This document shows, in pieces, positions 1 to 7,581 of a stretch of 55,577 nt of DNA. The stretch lies in contig JABDAY010000007.1 in NCBI GenBank assembly GCA_013288895.1, positions 1-55,577 of the forward strand. Direction: 5' to 3'. The translations under genes were made by a program, and so were the position numbers. Under the pieces are notes generated by a model. The model did not search any database and had not been told where the DNA came from. It saw nothing but the letters and a program-made list of their open reading frames with translations. Position 1 is the stretch's first letter. Each line of letters opens with the position of its first letter. Source of the DNA: Chlamydiota bacterium (GTDB lineage: Bacteria > Chlamydiota > Chlamydiia > Chlamydiales > Rhabdochlamydiaceae).

Positions 1-607
1 CCCATACAGCGACGGCACCAGCTATAAATTCTTGTTTAGTCTCTGGATTACTAATGCAATAGTGAAATTTTGTGAATGTATCGGGATGCCAAGCATTTCT
101 GTATGAAATTTTTAATGAATCACCAGTGATCCATCCCTTCATTTTTTCAACATCTCCCTTTTGCATTCTCCAAAGTATACCCATGCCAAAATTTACAAAC
201 ACTTCCCCTTCTTTTGCTTTAACCGTTTTCCCTGATGGGATTACCCATTCATCTCTAACTTCAAAAGAGTTCATAGTATAACAAGCTGGAGAAGGGATAG
301 AAGGCTCTCTAGCGTAGGCTGGATAATCACTCTCCCTTCCTAGCAATGCAGCCAGCCTTTTTTCTGCTCTTTGCAGGCGCGTTTCCAATACCTGTACACG
401 GTCTCTGAGAGAAGCACTTTCAGCCTGATGCTTAATATATGCACGAAGAACTAACTTCTGTTGACTTACTAGCTTACTATTTGCTGCATGAAGGCTCTCC
501 ACTTGCTCTTGAAGCTTCCCTTTTTCTTTCTGTAAAAGACGATTTGAATGAGTAAGCGCCTCGCAGAGAATGGTATTGTCCATTTCGCTTTGGTTGACCG
601 CTGACAT
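1..607 (-). CDS. hypothetical coiled-coil protein, 3' end beyond window
   Basis: Reading the minus strand from the ATG at 607 gives 202 open codons with no stop down to base 1, so this is the N-terminal part of a gene that continues left of the window. A strong ribosome site (AGGGGAG, 7 bases before the ATG) decides the start. Residues about 15-95 are rich in Glu, Gln, Lys and Leu and look like a coiled coil (for example QVESLHAANSKLVSQQKLV). The following part is globular, with Trp and Gly (DEWVIPSG, GKTVKAKEGEVFVNFG). No signal peptide or membrane segment is visible. I recognise no family. It is divergent from the PAP2 gene at 695, with 87 bases between them. The open frame plus ribosome site makes it a confident gene; its function is unknown. 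Confidence 0.75.
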   Translation of the reverse strand, partial: MSAVNQSEMDNTILCEALTHSNRLLQKEKGKLQEQVESLHAANSKLVSQQKLVLRAYIKHQAESASLRDRVQVLETRLQRAEKRLAALLGRESDYPAYAREPSIPSPACYTMNSFEVRDEWVIPSGKTVKAKEGEVFVNFGMGILWRMQKGDVEKMKGWITGDSLKISYRNAWHPDTFTKFHYCISNPETKQEFIAGAVAVW

Positions 608-694
608 TTTATTCTCCCCTTTAATTTTGACTAATATTTTAACGTTTGTTACGATTTTGTCAAACATGTATTTAGTGGGTTTACAAAAGCTATT

Positions 695-1552
695 ATGGAT
701 ATTCCGTTTCATCAAGAGCAGATAGATTTTATGATGAGTCTGGCCAGTAGCCGGATTGAGTTTCTGAATCCCCTTTTTTGGCTGCTAAATTATGTTGACT
801 CGTCTTACTTTTTATTTCCCCTTTTTACGATTATTTTAGTTGGGTGTTCCTACAGGTGGGGCCTTAGATTTTTTTACCTTGTTTCCATATCAAACATTTT
901 AAATACTGTCGTAAAACAATTGGTTGAGTGGCCTAGGCCCAGCACTGAGTTTCCCGAAATTGGGATGGTTCATTTTCCCTCTTATGGGTTTCCAAGCGGT
1001 GGAGCGCAAAATGCCATGCTCTTTGGACTTTTGCTTATTTTCTACTGGAGGACCAGAGCCGCTTGGATTATTGGCGTTGCATGGATCCTTCTTTTAAGCT
1101 TTACAAGACTCTATCTGGCTGTTCATTATCCTATAGATGTTCTAGGAGGGTGGGCCATTGCCATCCCCCTATTCATTGCTTTCTACTATACCATAGGGTC
1201 TATCGAAAAATATCTGGCTAAAAAAGGATTAGCATTTTCTCTTGTTATTAGCTTAGCACTGCCCTTTCTCCTCTTTTTTTCAAACAGTCAAAACATTAAA
1301 GATATTGGAGGAACCCTCTTAGGGGTGGGGCTTGCCACTTACTTTTCCTTGAAACACCATCTTTTCCTTTCCCGTCCCAAAAGCCTGGGAGAAGCCGCCC
1401 TCAGATCATTGCTTGCCGTCGCCCTTTTCTTTCTCCTCTACTTTGCAATTCCAGAAAGCTTATACAGTCCCCTTCGCTATTTCGCCATTTTGTTCATTTT
1501 CACCCTCGCCGTCAGCCCCCTCTGCCGCCTCCTGGTGAAACATGCGCGCTAA
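695..1552 (+). CDS. PAP2-superfamily membrane phosphatase
   Basis: Integral membrane protein of 285 aa with about six to eight hydrophobic segments. The PAP2 superfamily removes phosphate from lipid phosphates such as phosphatidic acid or undecaprenyl pyrophosphate. The three family motifs are in order: K74 to R81-P82 (KQLVEWPRP), PSGG at 100-103, and R138...H144...D148 (TRLYLAVHYPID). The second motif normally reads PSGH; here the His is Gly103, which is unusual for an active phosphatase and is listed as a finding. Motifs one and three are intact. The start is uncertain: no ribosome site precedes the ATG at 695, and the twin ATG at 731 is a possible alternative. The substrate cannot be told from sequence. 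Confidence 0.85.
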   Translation: MDIPFHQEQIDFMMSLASSRIEFLNPLFWLLNYVDSSYFLFPLFTIILVGCSYRWGLRFFYLVSISNILNTVVKQLVEWPRPSTEFPEIGMVHFPSYGFPSGGAQNAMLFGLLLIFYWRTRAAWIIGVAWILLLSFTRLYLAVHYPIDVLGGWAIAIPLFIAFYYTIGSIEKYLAKKGLAFSLVISLALPFLLFFSNSQNIKDIGGTLLGVGLATYFSLKHHLFLSRPKSLGEAALRSLLAVALFFLLYFAIPESLYSPLRYFAILFIFTLAVSPLCRLLVKHAR

Positions 1553-1594
1553 AAGACAAGCCTTCTTTAGCAAGCATTAGCGAGCTATTTTCCT

Positions 1595-2710
1595 TTAGTT
1601 TTTCCTGATGTACAGAAGCCCGTTCAAGCCTAAGATATTCTGATACTCAGCTGATAACTTGTATTTTCGTCCTTTATTAGATGAATCAACTATCGTCAAG
1701 AAGCCATTTTTAACCCAATTTGCACAAAGTGATGCACATGTACGTGGTTTAAATCCGAATAGTTCGCCGATTTGCCGGCTTGTGACCATTTCAAATTTTT
1801 GGAATAGCTCTAGAGCTTTTCGTTGTTTTGGGTCGAGCTTTCTAATTAAATTACTTTGATCGGGTAAATCTTTAGCTTCATCCATCCGTTTTAATACATT
1901 CTCAAATGAAATAACCATTCCATCCACAAAATATTCAATCCATTTTGTGATATCCGCTTCAGCACGCCCCATGTAATAATTATGAGATTCTCCAATGCTA
2001 ATTGCTTCATAATAAGCGCCTAAATTCTGTGCATAATATTCTTCCAAAGAATAAAGCCCTTTTAGGTCATAGCCCCCTAAATGTAAAATTAATGTGGTAA
2101 GCAATCTCGCTGTCCGCCCATTGCCGTCATAATAAGGGTGAATCGTTGCAAACTGATAGTGAGCAATTCCAGCAATAACAGGACAGGGCAACTCATTATT
2201 TTTATTTATCCAATCTACCATACCATTCATCAAATTTTTCACATCCTTGGCTTCAGGAGGCATATAGATAATTTTTTTTGTTCTTCCATCGCGAATAACA
2301 TTTTGAGCATCTCTATATGCTGTAGAGGTAGCATTTGCTTTTCCACCAGCCATGACAAGTCCATGTAGCTTTTGGATCATTTTCTCTGTAATTTTTTCAC
2401 CCTTTGCGGCCCATATTTCTATTTGGGTCAGTGCGGCATAATAACCTTTCACTTCATGTTCATCACGTTCCCGTCCAGGAAAGTGACCTTCACGCTTTAA
2501 AACCATTTCTACCTGGTCTGAATCCAGTCTATTACCTTCAATCATTGTTGAACAATGAGTGGTGTAAAGACGCGCGGTTTCTCTTAAAGATATGAGAACT
2601 GTCGGCGTCAAAGGCAAGTGCAATATTTTTTGCTTTGTTGCTTCAATGCGCATCAAATCATTCATAATTTTTGAAGAAATGACATAACGGGGTTCAAATT
2701 TTATCGGCAT
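1595..2710 (-). CDS. Fic-family protein, class II, with C-terminal winged helix
   Basis: Fic proteins transfer AMP (or another part of a nucleotide) from a nucleotide to a Ser, Thr or Tyr of a target protein. This 371-aa protein has the full catalytic loop HPYYDGNGRTAR from His191. An N-terminal inhibitory helix motif, STMIEGN (S54...E58-G59-N60), matches class II Fic proteins, which self-inhibit through the Glu. The C-terminal ~90 residues (QRKALELFQKFEMVTSRQIG...) read as a winged helix-turn-helix, so it may bind DNA. The start ATG at 2710 sits inside a set of repeated half-sites TTATC(T/G)GC that overlap a plausible promoter, so autoregulation is likely (inference). It is divergent from the gene at 2912. 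Family assignment is confident; the target is unknown. Confidence 0.9.
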   Translation of the reverse strand: MPIKFEPRYVISSKIMNDLMRIEATKQKILHLPLTPTVLISLRETARLYTTHCSTMIEGNRLDSDQVEMVLKREGHFPGRERDEHEVKGYYAALTQIEIWAAKGEKITEKMIQKLHGLVMAGGKANATSTAYRDAQNVIRDGRTKKIIYMPPEAKDVKNLMNGMVDWINKNNELPCPVIAGIAHYQFATIHPYYDGNGRTARLLTTLILHLGGYDLKGLYSLEEYYAQNLGAYYEAISIGESHNYYMGRAEADITKWIEYFVDGMVISFENVLKRMDEAKDLPDQSNLIRKLDPKQRKALELFQKFEMVTSRQIGELFGFKPRTCASLCANWVKNGFLTIVDSSNKGRKYKLSAEYQNILGLNGLLYIRKN

Positions 2711-2792
2711 AATATCGGCCTTTTATCTGCATGAGATCATCCCTTTATTATGCCGATAAACTGCAGATAAAGCAAGCTTTTCCTTATGCCGT
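2697..2792 (-). promoter_or_regulatory. promoter and multi-half-site operator of the fic gene
   Basis: A perfect 15-bp inverted repeat TTTATCGGCATAATA lies at 2700-2714 and 2746-2760. A second 8-bp pair, TTATCTGC / GCAGATAA, lies at 2723-2730 and 2763-2770 and interleaves with it; a further TTATGCCG is at 2784-2791. On the minus strand a -35-like TTGCTT (2775-2770) and a -10-like CATAAT (2752-2747) are 17 bases apart and are covered by the half-sites. The first arm overlaps the fic start codon. The repeats are seen directly; their role as an operator is inferred. Confidence 0.6.
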
Positions 2793-2849
2793 TTATTAAA
2801 TAACTAAATCCCTTATTAGTAATCACTTACAGATATTTAAATAATTTCC

Positions 2850-2878
2850 TTGAAATTTAATCCTTTTTATGTTAAAAT
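2850..2878 (+). promoter_or_regulatory. sigma-70-type promoter for the 2912 gene
   Basis: TTGAAA at 2850-2855 and TAAAAT at 2873-2878 are separated by exactly 17 bases, in an A/T-rich stretch ending 34 bases before the start codon. The match to the housekeeping consensus is good, but no start of transcription can be confirmed from sequence. Confidence 0.55.
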
Positions 2879-2911
2879 TATTTTTATAAACTTAAATAAT
2901 ATTGGAGAAGG

Positions 2912-3862
2912 ATGAGCAATAATATAAGAAATGAGATAACTACAAGGATCGTAGGCAAAGTCAATGCTGAATGCGCAACAGAGTTTGGCTTAACAAGCAC
3001 CTGGTATCAAGCAGACCCAGCATATAGTCAAACAGTAAAAACTGCTAAAGAGCGCGCCACCGAGATTATGTCTCAACCTGGACAAATCACAGATGAACAG
3101 TTGGAATACAATTTAACAAAAAGGGTGTCATATGAAACCAATCATTATGACCAACTAAAAGCCTCCCTATTCAACTATCATGAAAATGTCCAACTAAAAA
3201 AAGATGCCTTATTAAATGCTGTCCAATTCAACCAGTTTTGTATGAATGCTACGCCTTCTTCTATAGTTTCAGGTTTTGATAGCCCCATGTCTTTGGATGA
3301 CCCATCGACACCTCCCCCTTCTTCACCTTCTTCTGTAGTTTCAGGTTTTGATAGCCCTATGTCTTCGGATGACGAATCGACAGTTCCCGCTTCTTCACCT
3401 TCTCCGGTAGTTTCAGATTCTGATAGCTCTATGGCTTTAGATGACGAATCTACACTTCCCGCTCCTTCCATTTCTCAAGCTTCTCCAAAACCCAAAAGAC
3501 AGTCACTTGCTCAAAAGATTCATCAAATCACAAATGAAAAAGGACACCTCTTTGTTCCTGGAGATACCGTATTAATAAGGAATCCTAAAGACCCGCAATC
3601 CTTCCACTACTTTGCAACTGTTAAAAAAGTAGGAAATGGAAATCTCGATGTCACATATCATGGGTTTCCAAATTATGGCATTGAAACACTTCCTCTTCAG
3701 GAAAGTTATCCCTTCTTTATTCCAGATAAATCAAAAGAAGAAGTGGAAGCCCTTTTAAACTTACCTAAATACAAAGAATACAAATTTTGGGTTAATGAAA
3801 AAAAAGGCAGCCCTTACACTTCGGCCTATAAACTTCCCCCCTCTACTTTACAATCATACTAA
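2912..3862 (+). CDS. hypothetical protein with three 24-aa Ser/Pro/Asp repeats
   Basis: A 316-aa soluble protein of unknown function. GGAGAAGG directly before the ATG fixes the start. Residues 1-110 look helical and charged. Residues about 115-186 are three tandem 24-residue repeats rich in Ser, Pro and acidic residues (VVSGFDSPMSSDDES is typical), likely unstructured. The C-terminal ~120 residues contain a compact region (HLFVPGDTVLIRNPKD, then FATVKKVGNGNLDVTYHG) that resembles an SH3-like or Tudor-like barrel; this is a visual impression only. The next gene begins 10 bases after the stop, with its ribosome site overlapping the stop codon, so the two are probably co-transcribed. A disordered Ser/Pro linker in a chlamydia fits a secreted effector, but I see no secretion signal. 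Confidence 0.75.
   Translation: MSNNIRNEITTRIVGKVNAECATEFGLTSTWYQADPAYSQTVKTAKERATEIMSQPGQITDEQLEYNLTKRVSYETNHYDQLKASLFNYHENVQLKKDALLNAVQFNQFCMNATPSSIVSGFDSPMSLDDPSTPPPSSPSSVVSGFDSPMSSDDESTVPASSPSPVVSDSDSSMALDDESTLPAPSISQASPKPKRQSLAQKIHQITNEKGHLFVPGDTVLIRNPKDPQSFHYFATVKKVGNGNLDVTYHGFPNYGIETLPLQESYPFFIPDKSKEEVEALLNLPKYKEYKFWVNEKKGSPYTSAYKLPPSTLQSY
3254..3469 (+). repeat. three tandem 72-bp repeats inside the 2912 gene
   Basis: Units at 3254-3325, 3326-3397 and 3398-3469, each opening CCTTCTTC or CCTTCTCC and containing TTTGATAGC or TCTGATAGC. The first two are close copies and the third has diverged more. The length is a multiple of three, so copy-number change would keep the frame. Confidence 0.9.
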
Positions 3863-3872
3863 GGAGAATAAT

Positions 3873-4169
3873 ATGTCACAAATAGCAAATATGAATGGTA
3901 GTGTTGGACAATCTGCCTCACTATTCAGTGAAAAAACGATAAGACGTGGTATCGCTTTCATAGGAATTGCTTTGGGGGCTGCCTCTATACTTATGGGATT
4001 GTGGGCAGGAGGTGTGTTTGGCACTCCATTGGCTGGCAGGGCTCTAGACATTGGATATTTAGCATTTAATTCTGCCCTTTTTGGTGTTGGTTCTCTTGTA
4101 GCCATTGGAGCGGCATTGTCTCCATGGGAAGAAAATCAAGCTCTTGGGCGGCAACCTGTCCAGCAATAA
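3873..4169 (+). CDS. small membrane protein with bilobed hydrophobic region (Inc-like)
   Basis: A 98-aa protein. The ATG at 3873 follows AAGGAG at 7 bases and is preferred over upstream in-frame codons that overlap the previous gene. Two hydrophobic segments, about 26-49 (GIAFIGIALGAASILMGLWA) and 60-82 (YLAFNSALFGVGSLVAIGAA), are separated by a short polar turn. Two close hydrophobic lobes are the hallmark of chlamydial inclusion-membrane (Inc) proteins; short N- and C-tails would face the host cytosol. It follows the 2912 gene by 10 bases, probably in one operon. Any small two-helix membrane protein would look the same, so Inc is a candidate call only. Confidence 0.7.
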   Translation: MSQIANMNGSVGQSASLFSEKTIRRGIAFIGIALGAASILMGLWAGGVFGTPLAGRALDIGYLAFNSALFGVGSLVAIGAALSPWEENQALGRQPVQQ

Positions 4170-4224
4170 CCCCCTCTGATCCCAAAACAAAACAAGCCTC
4201 CTAATTTCTTGGTCTGAGGGGTAA
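4167..4224. terminator. imperfect hairpin between convergent genes
   Basis: TAACCCCCTCTGATCCCAA (4167-4185) pairs imperfectly with TTGGTCTGAGGGGTAA (4209-4224). It lies just after the stop of the 3873 gene and before the end of the convergent gene at 4301. There is no clear T-run, so termination is only a guess. The rest of the 4170-4300 gap shows nothing else. Confidence 0.35.
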
Positions 4225-4300
4225 CCCAATAAAAAGTTTTTGCGCCTGTTCTTGTATGATATATTCCATACTTTTTTCCTAATTATGAGTTAGAGACGGG

Positions 4301-5533
4301 TTACGGAAAGGCTATTGATAAATGGCCGTCATTTTCGGCGGTGCCAGGGAAATAATTCTTCTTTGTAGAATCACTAAAAGATCTCCACAAGGCAACGGCA
4401 CCGGCAGGTGTATAAAGATTCAAAACATGTGGACATAACCGTTTTTCGATATACGCAATTAAAAACAGTTCAAAAATGTTCAGGGGAATATAGAATATAA
4501 CGTTTAAAAGGCATAGGACATCGGGTGTCTCTTGGTTTTTGCGCATATCGTCAAACACACTCATTGCAAAGAATAGACCACACCCCTTTTTTACAGCATC
4601 TGCAAGCTCGGGATCCCCGTCTAAAACCACGTGATACAGTTTTAGTGCTCCCCCTAAAAAGTATCGCCCATCTTCACTGCAAAGATATTGTTCAATTTTT
4701 GTAAAGCCGGCAACCATGCTTTCCTTGATTTTCTCTTTGCTTCCCTCTAAATACAGCCCATGTGTGGCAGTATAAAGCTGCTCGATCTTATTGTCATCTA
4801 AACCACAACGGCCACTTTTGCTTTTAAAGTAAAGAAGCTCTTTCAATAGCAAGAATAAAACGGCTGCATGGACTTCTGGATCTTTGTTAATTTGTCCAAG
4901 GCGGGAAAGACCCATTACAGTCTGCTGATAATCCTCATCATTCTCTCCCGGCCAAATTATAAAAAGGAGTTCTATTTTCCCTTCTTTAAGGCAAAGGAGG
5001 GCTACAACTTCCCAATAAAGAGGTTCACTAAATGTTTTTAGTGCGTTTAGCAAAGCCTGCTTATTATGAAACTGTTCGTATAATTCAACTAAGTCTTGAG
5101 GTATTAAGCCCATTGCAGCGAAACAATGACATGCTTTTTCCGGGGTACGATAATTTATCTCCATGTAAGAGAGCCAAGGATGGGGAGCAGTTTTTCCATC
5201 CCATTTTGCATAGTCTGCCTTTGCTTTAGCTAAACAAGCATTGTCTACTTGATCAGGAGTAAGAGCCGGGCTAGCTTGCTGAACTTCTCCTTTCCTACAA
5301 AACCAATTGCAACACTTATTTAATAACACGAGGGTGATAAAGCCGGCAATGCCTGTACTTACGCCGAAGGCAGTAAGATTAGCGGCTACAAACGATGGCT
5401 TTATGATGCAAGCAACGATCCCCAAGATAGTGATAGCTGCTAAAGCTACAGTGATAAGAGCAAGCGTGCTTTTAGCACACGGAGAATGTGGTTGAACTAC
5501 ACTTGAATGGGCTGCGGCTTGAACGTGCGACAT
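4301..5533 (-). CDS. hypothetical protein with N-terminal bilobed hydrophobic domain (Inc-like)
   Basis: A 410-aa protein. CAGGAG 7 bases before the ATG supports the start. Two hydrophobic segments at about residues 23-44 (TLALITVALAAITILGIVAC) and 50-71 (ANLTAFGVSTGIAGFITLVL) form one hairpin close to the N-terminus. They are followed by a ~330-residue soluble, helix-rich domain with several Cys and Leu-rich stretches. This layout, a short N-terminus, a double lobe and a long cytosolic tail, is typical of chlamydial inclusion-membrane proteins, which display the tail to the host cytosol. No enzyme motif was recognised in the tail. It lies upstream of nothing obvious on its strand, 88 bases before the end of pyk in genome order. 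The Inc call is inferred from topology, not homology. Confidence 0.7.
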   Translation of the reverse strand: MSHVQAAAHSSVVQPHSPCAKSTLALITVALAAITILGIVACIIKPSFVAANLTAFGVSTGIAGFITLVLLNKCCNWFCRKGEVQQASPALTPDQVDNACLAKAKADYAKWDGKTAPHPWLSYMEINYRTPEKACHCFAAMGLIPQDLVELYEQFHNKQALLNALKTFSEPLYWEVVALLCLKEGKIELLFIIWPGENDEDYQQTVMGLSRLGQINKDPEVHAAVLFLLLKELLYFKSKSGRCGLDDNKIEQLYTATHGLYLEGSKEKIKESMVAGFTKIEQYLCSEDGRYFLGGALKLYHVVLDGDPELADAVKKGCGLFFAMSVFDDMRKNQETPDVLCLLNVIFYIPLNIFELFLIAYIEKRLCPHVLNLYTPAGAVALWRSFSDSTKKNYFPGTAENDGHLSIAFP

Positions 5534-5621
5534 GAATAAACTCCTGTAAATATTTTATAAATATTATATCAATAGCCCATTAAAACATCAAGTACAGAGA
5601 TCAGCCAGTATTTAAAATTTA

Positions 5622-7049
5622 TTATATTGTGCGGATGGTCATGTTGTTGGTGGTGCCGCGGATGCCGAAGGGAGAGCCTGAGGTGACGACGACATGATCG
5701 TCTGGGTGGACGAGGTTGTGGCGGAGGGCAAAGGCGCTGATTTGGGAGAAGGCCTCCTCCGCATTTGTTGCATGGAAGGTGTCTACGGGGATGACTCCCC
5801 AATTGATGGCCATTTGGTGGTAGACTTTTGGGTTTGCGGTGAGGGCGACGATGGGCATGGAAGGACGGTAGCGAGAGATCAGGCGTGCGGTGTGTCCGCT
5901 ATTTGTAAAAGCAAAAATGGCTTTGCATTTTATGGTATAGGCAACGTTTACTGACGAGAGGGCCACAGAGGAGGAGACATCGTGGGCATTCTGCCGGGCC
6001 GTGTGATCAAAAAAATTACGATAGTCAAAATCTTTTTCCGTCTCTTCAATGATGCTCTTCATCATCTTGAGAGTTTCTATGGGGTATTTGCCAACAGCAG
6101 TTTCACCGGAAAGCATCACACAAGAGGTGCTGTCGTAAATCGCGTTTGCTACATCGGATACTTCTGCGCGAGTGGGTCTGGGGTTGTGTATCATCGATTC
6201 GAGCATTTGTGTGGCAACGATCACCGGTTTGCAGGCTGTATAACATTTTCTAATCATCATTTTTTGTAAGTGAGGAACCCGCTTTAACGGAAGCTCAACT
6301 CCTAAATCCCCTCTTGCTACCATGATCCCATCAGCAACTTCGATGATGTTATCGAAATGATCCACCCCTTCACTATTTTCAATCTTTGCGATGACTAATA
6401 TATCAGGTTTATTCTGCTTGTTTAAAAGCTTTTTGATCTCCATCACATGATCTGCCGATCTGATAAAGGAAGCGGCCACAAGATCTACATCGTGCGTGCA
6501 ACCAAAGATGATATCTTTCACATCTTGCTCTGTCATTGCAGGGAGCGGAGTACGAGAATTGGGGATATTCACCCCTTTGTGACTTTTTAAAATCCCATTG
6601 TTTTGAATCTCGAGGAGAACCCCTTCATTTGTCTTTTCAACGACTTTAGAAATGATACATCCATCGTCGAAAAGAACCGCTTCTCCCACTTTTAAACTAC
6701 CTAGCACAATGGGGGGTGTGATAGAAATAGCCCCACCTTTACCGGCAAGAATTTTTTGCCCAGCTTTCAGCTCTACCTGATCCCCTTCGAGTTTTCCCAC
6801 GCGGATCTCAGGGCCTTTTGTATCGAGCATGATGGCAAGAGGAACCTTTTTTTCTGCGCGCGCTTTTTTAAGATTGTTAATCACTTGGAGATGCTCTTCT
6901 TGGGTGCCGTGGCTAAAATTTAGACGTGCAACATCCATGCCGGCATCAATCAGCTTCAAAATCATCTCATAGCTGCTGACTGCAGGTCCAATGGTGCAAA
7001 TGATTTTTGTTCTAGTTTTAATGGTGATGGCCTCCCCCGCCCCCGCCAT
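5622..7049 (-). CDS. pyk: pyruvate kinase
   Basis: Catalyses phosphoenolpyruvate + ADP to pyruvate + ATP, the last step of glycolysis, in the cytosol. The family signature is complete: TRTKIICTIGPA at the N-terminus, ARLNFSHG, MLDTKGPEIRVG, the active-site region VIAKIENSEGVDHFDNI and VARGDLGVELP, then ATQMLESMI and SGETAVGKYP. It has the typical one-chain layout with a C-terminal regulatory domain ending GIRGTTNNMTIRTI. The frame stays open upstream to 7166, but that part is read out of the Gly/His-rich gene. The first plausible start is the ATG at 7049 (MAGAGEAITIKTRTK), with GGAGGAGG 11 bases upstream, which overlaps the upstream gene by 32 bases. Family calls are certain; the exact start is not. 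Confidence 0.95.
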   Translation of the reverse strand: MAGAGEAITIKTRTKIICTIGPAVSSYEMILKLIDAGMDVARLNFSHGTQEEHLQVINNLKKARAEKKVPLAIMLDTKGPEIRVGKLEGDQVELKAGQKILAGKGGAISITPPIVLGSLKVGEAVLFDDGCIISKVVEKTNEGVLLEIQNNGILKSHKGVNIPNSRTPLPAMTEQDVKDIIFGCTHDVDLVAASFIRSADHVMEIKKLLNKQNKPDILVIAKIENSEGVDHFDNIIEVADGIMVARGDLGVELPLKRVPHLQKMMIRKCYTACKPVIVATQMLESMIHNPRPTRAEVSDVANAIYDSTSCVMLSGETAVGKYPIETLKMMKSIIEETEKDFDYRNFFDHTARQNAHDVSSSVALSSVNVAYTIKCKAIFAFTNSGHTARLISRYRPSMPIVALTANPKVYHQMAINWGVIPVDTFHATNAEEAFSQISAFALRHNLVHPDDHVVVTSGSPFGIRGTTNNMTIRTI

Positions 7050-7368
7050 GACCGCCGTGTCCTCCTCCATGCCCTCCATGTCCTCCGTGCCCCCAGCCAC
7101 CATTGTGGTAGCGATGATGCTGGTGCCAGCTATTATATTGCCCCTGGCTGCCAAACCAATTCCCATAATACCAGCCCGGTCCTATCCACACAACAGGCTC
7201 TTCATTATAATAATAATATCCAGGACCTCCATAATAGCCATATTGATAGTCTGGCTGAGGCCCGACATCCACACTAACCCCTAATGCTAATTCCTCATTA
7301 TCGACTGCAAATAAGACACAAAATACCACAAGACCCACTCCCAAAATACCCAAATACACCTTCATCAT
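7018..7368 (-). CDS. exported Gly/His/Tyr-rich protein
   Basis: A 116-aa protein with an N-terminal hydrophobic segment (VYLGILGVGLVVFCVLFAV) that looks like a signal peptide or anchor. A Tyr/Gly-rich middle follows (YGYYGGPGYYYY), then a tail of about 35 residues made almost entirely of Gly and His, ending GGGGHHH. Such tails can bind Ni, Zn or Cu ions; that is a general property and not shown here. The ATG at 7368 follows AGAGGTGGG and is preferred to the in-frame GTG two codons upstream. The gene ends inside the 5' part of pyk, overlapping it by 32 bases on the same strand, so the two are probably co-transcribed. No named family was recognised. Confidence 0.75.
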   Translation of the reverse strand: MMKVYLGILGVGLVVFCVLFAVDNEELALGVSVDVGPQPDYQYGYYGGPGYYYYNEEPVVWIGPGWYYGNWFGSQGQYNSWHQHHRYHNGGWGHGGHGGHGGGHGGHGGGGGGHHH

Positions 7369-7429
7369 ACCCACCTCTGGTTAAAATAATTTTTATATAC
7401 TAAAAAAGGAATTCCATGTCAAAAGAGAA

Positions 7430-7525
7430 GATCGGGCACGCACGCGGGCACGGGCACGGGCACGAAAGAGGGAAGAGGTTAGAGTTTCTTCTCTTTCGTG
7501 CCCGTGCCCGCGTGCGTGCCCGATC
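7430..7525. repeat. hexamer hairpin repeat, copy 1 (GGGCAC type)
   Basis: Left arm 7430-7470 is GATC, GGGCAC, GCACGC, then three GGGCAC units and GAAAGAG. Right arm 7491-7525 is its reverse complement but with two units instead of three, a 6-bp difference. The inner flanks are purine-rich on the left (GGAAGAGG) and pyrimidine-rich on the right, and a T-rich run follows (CTTTTTCTTCT). It lies between the divergent Gly/His-rich gene and uvrA, ending 56 bases before the uvrA start. Other copies are at 25437, 39532 and 45442. Confidence 0.9.
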
Positions 7526-7581
7526 TTTTTCTTCTATTCTCTTCCTTATAATTTGCCCTGTCCTCTATCCTTTTAGCAGCT

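Noticed and set aside
7050..7166. Upstream extension of pyk to 7166
   Set aside because: This stretch is the Gly/His-rich gene read in another frame and is not similar to any pyruvate kinase N-terminus.
7430..7525. CRISPR-like or tandem repeat array
   Set aside because: The units are contiguous 6-mers in a hairpin, without spacers or cas genes.
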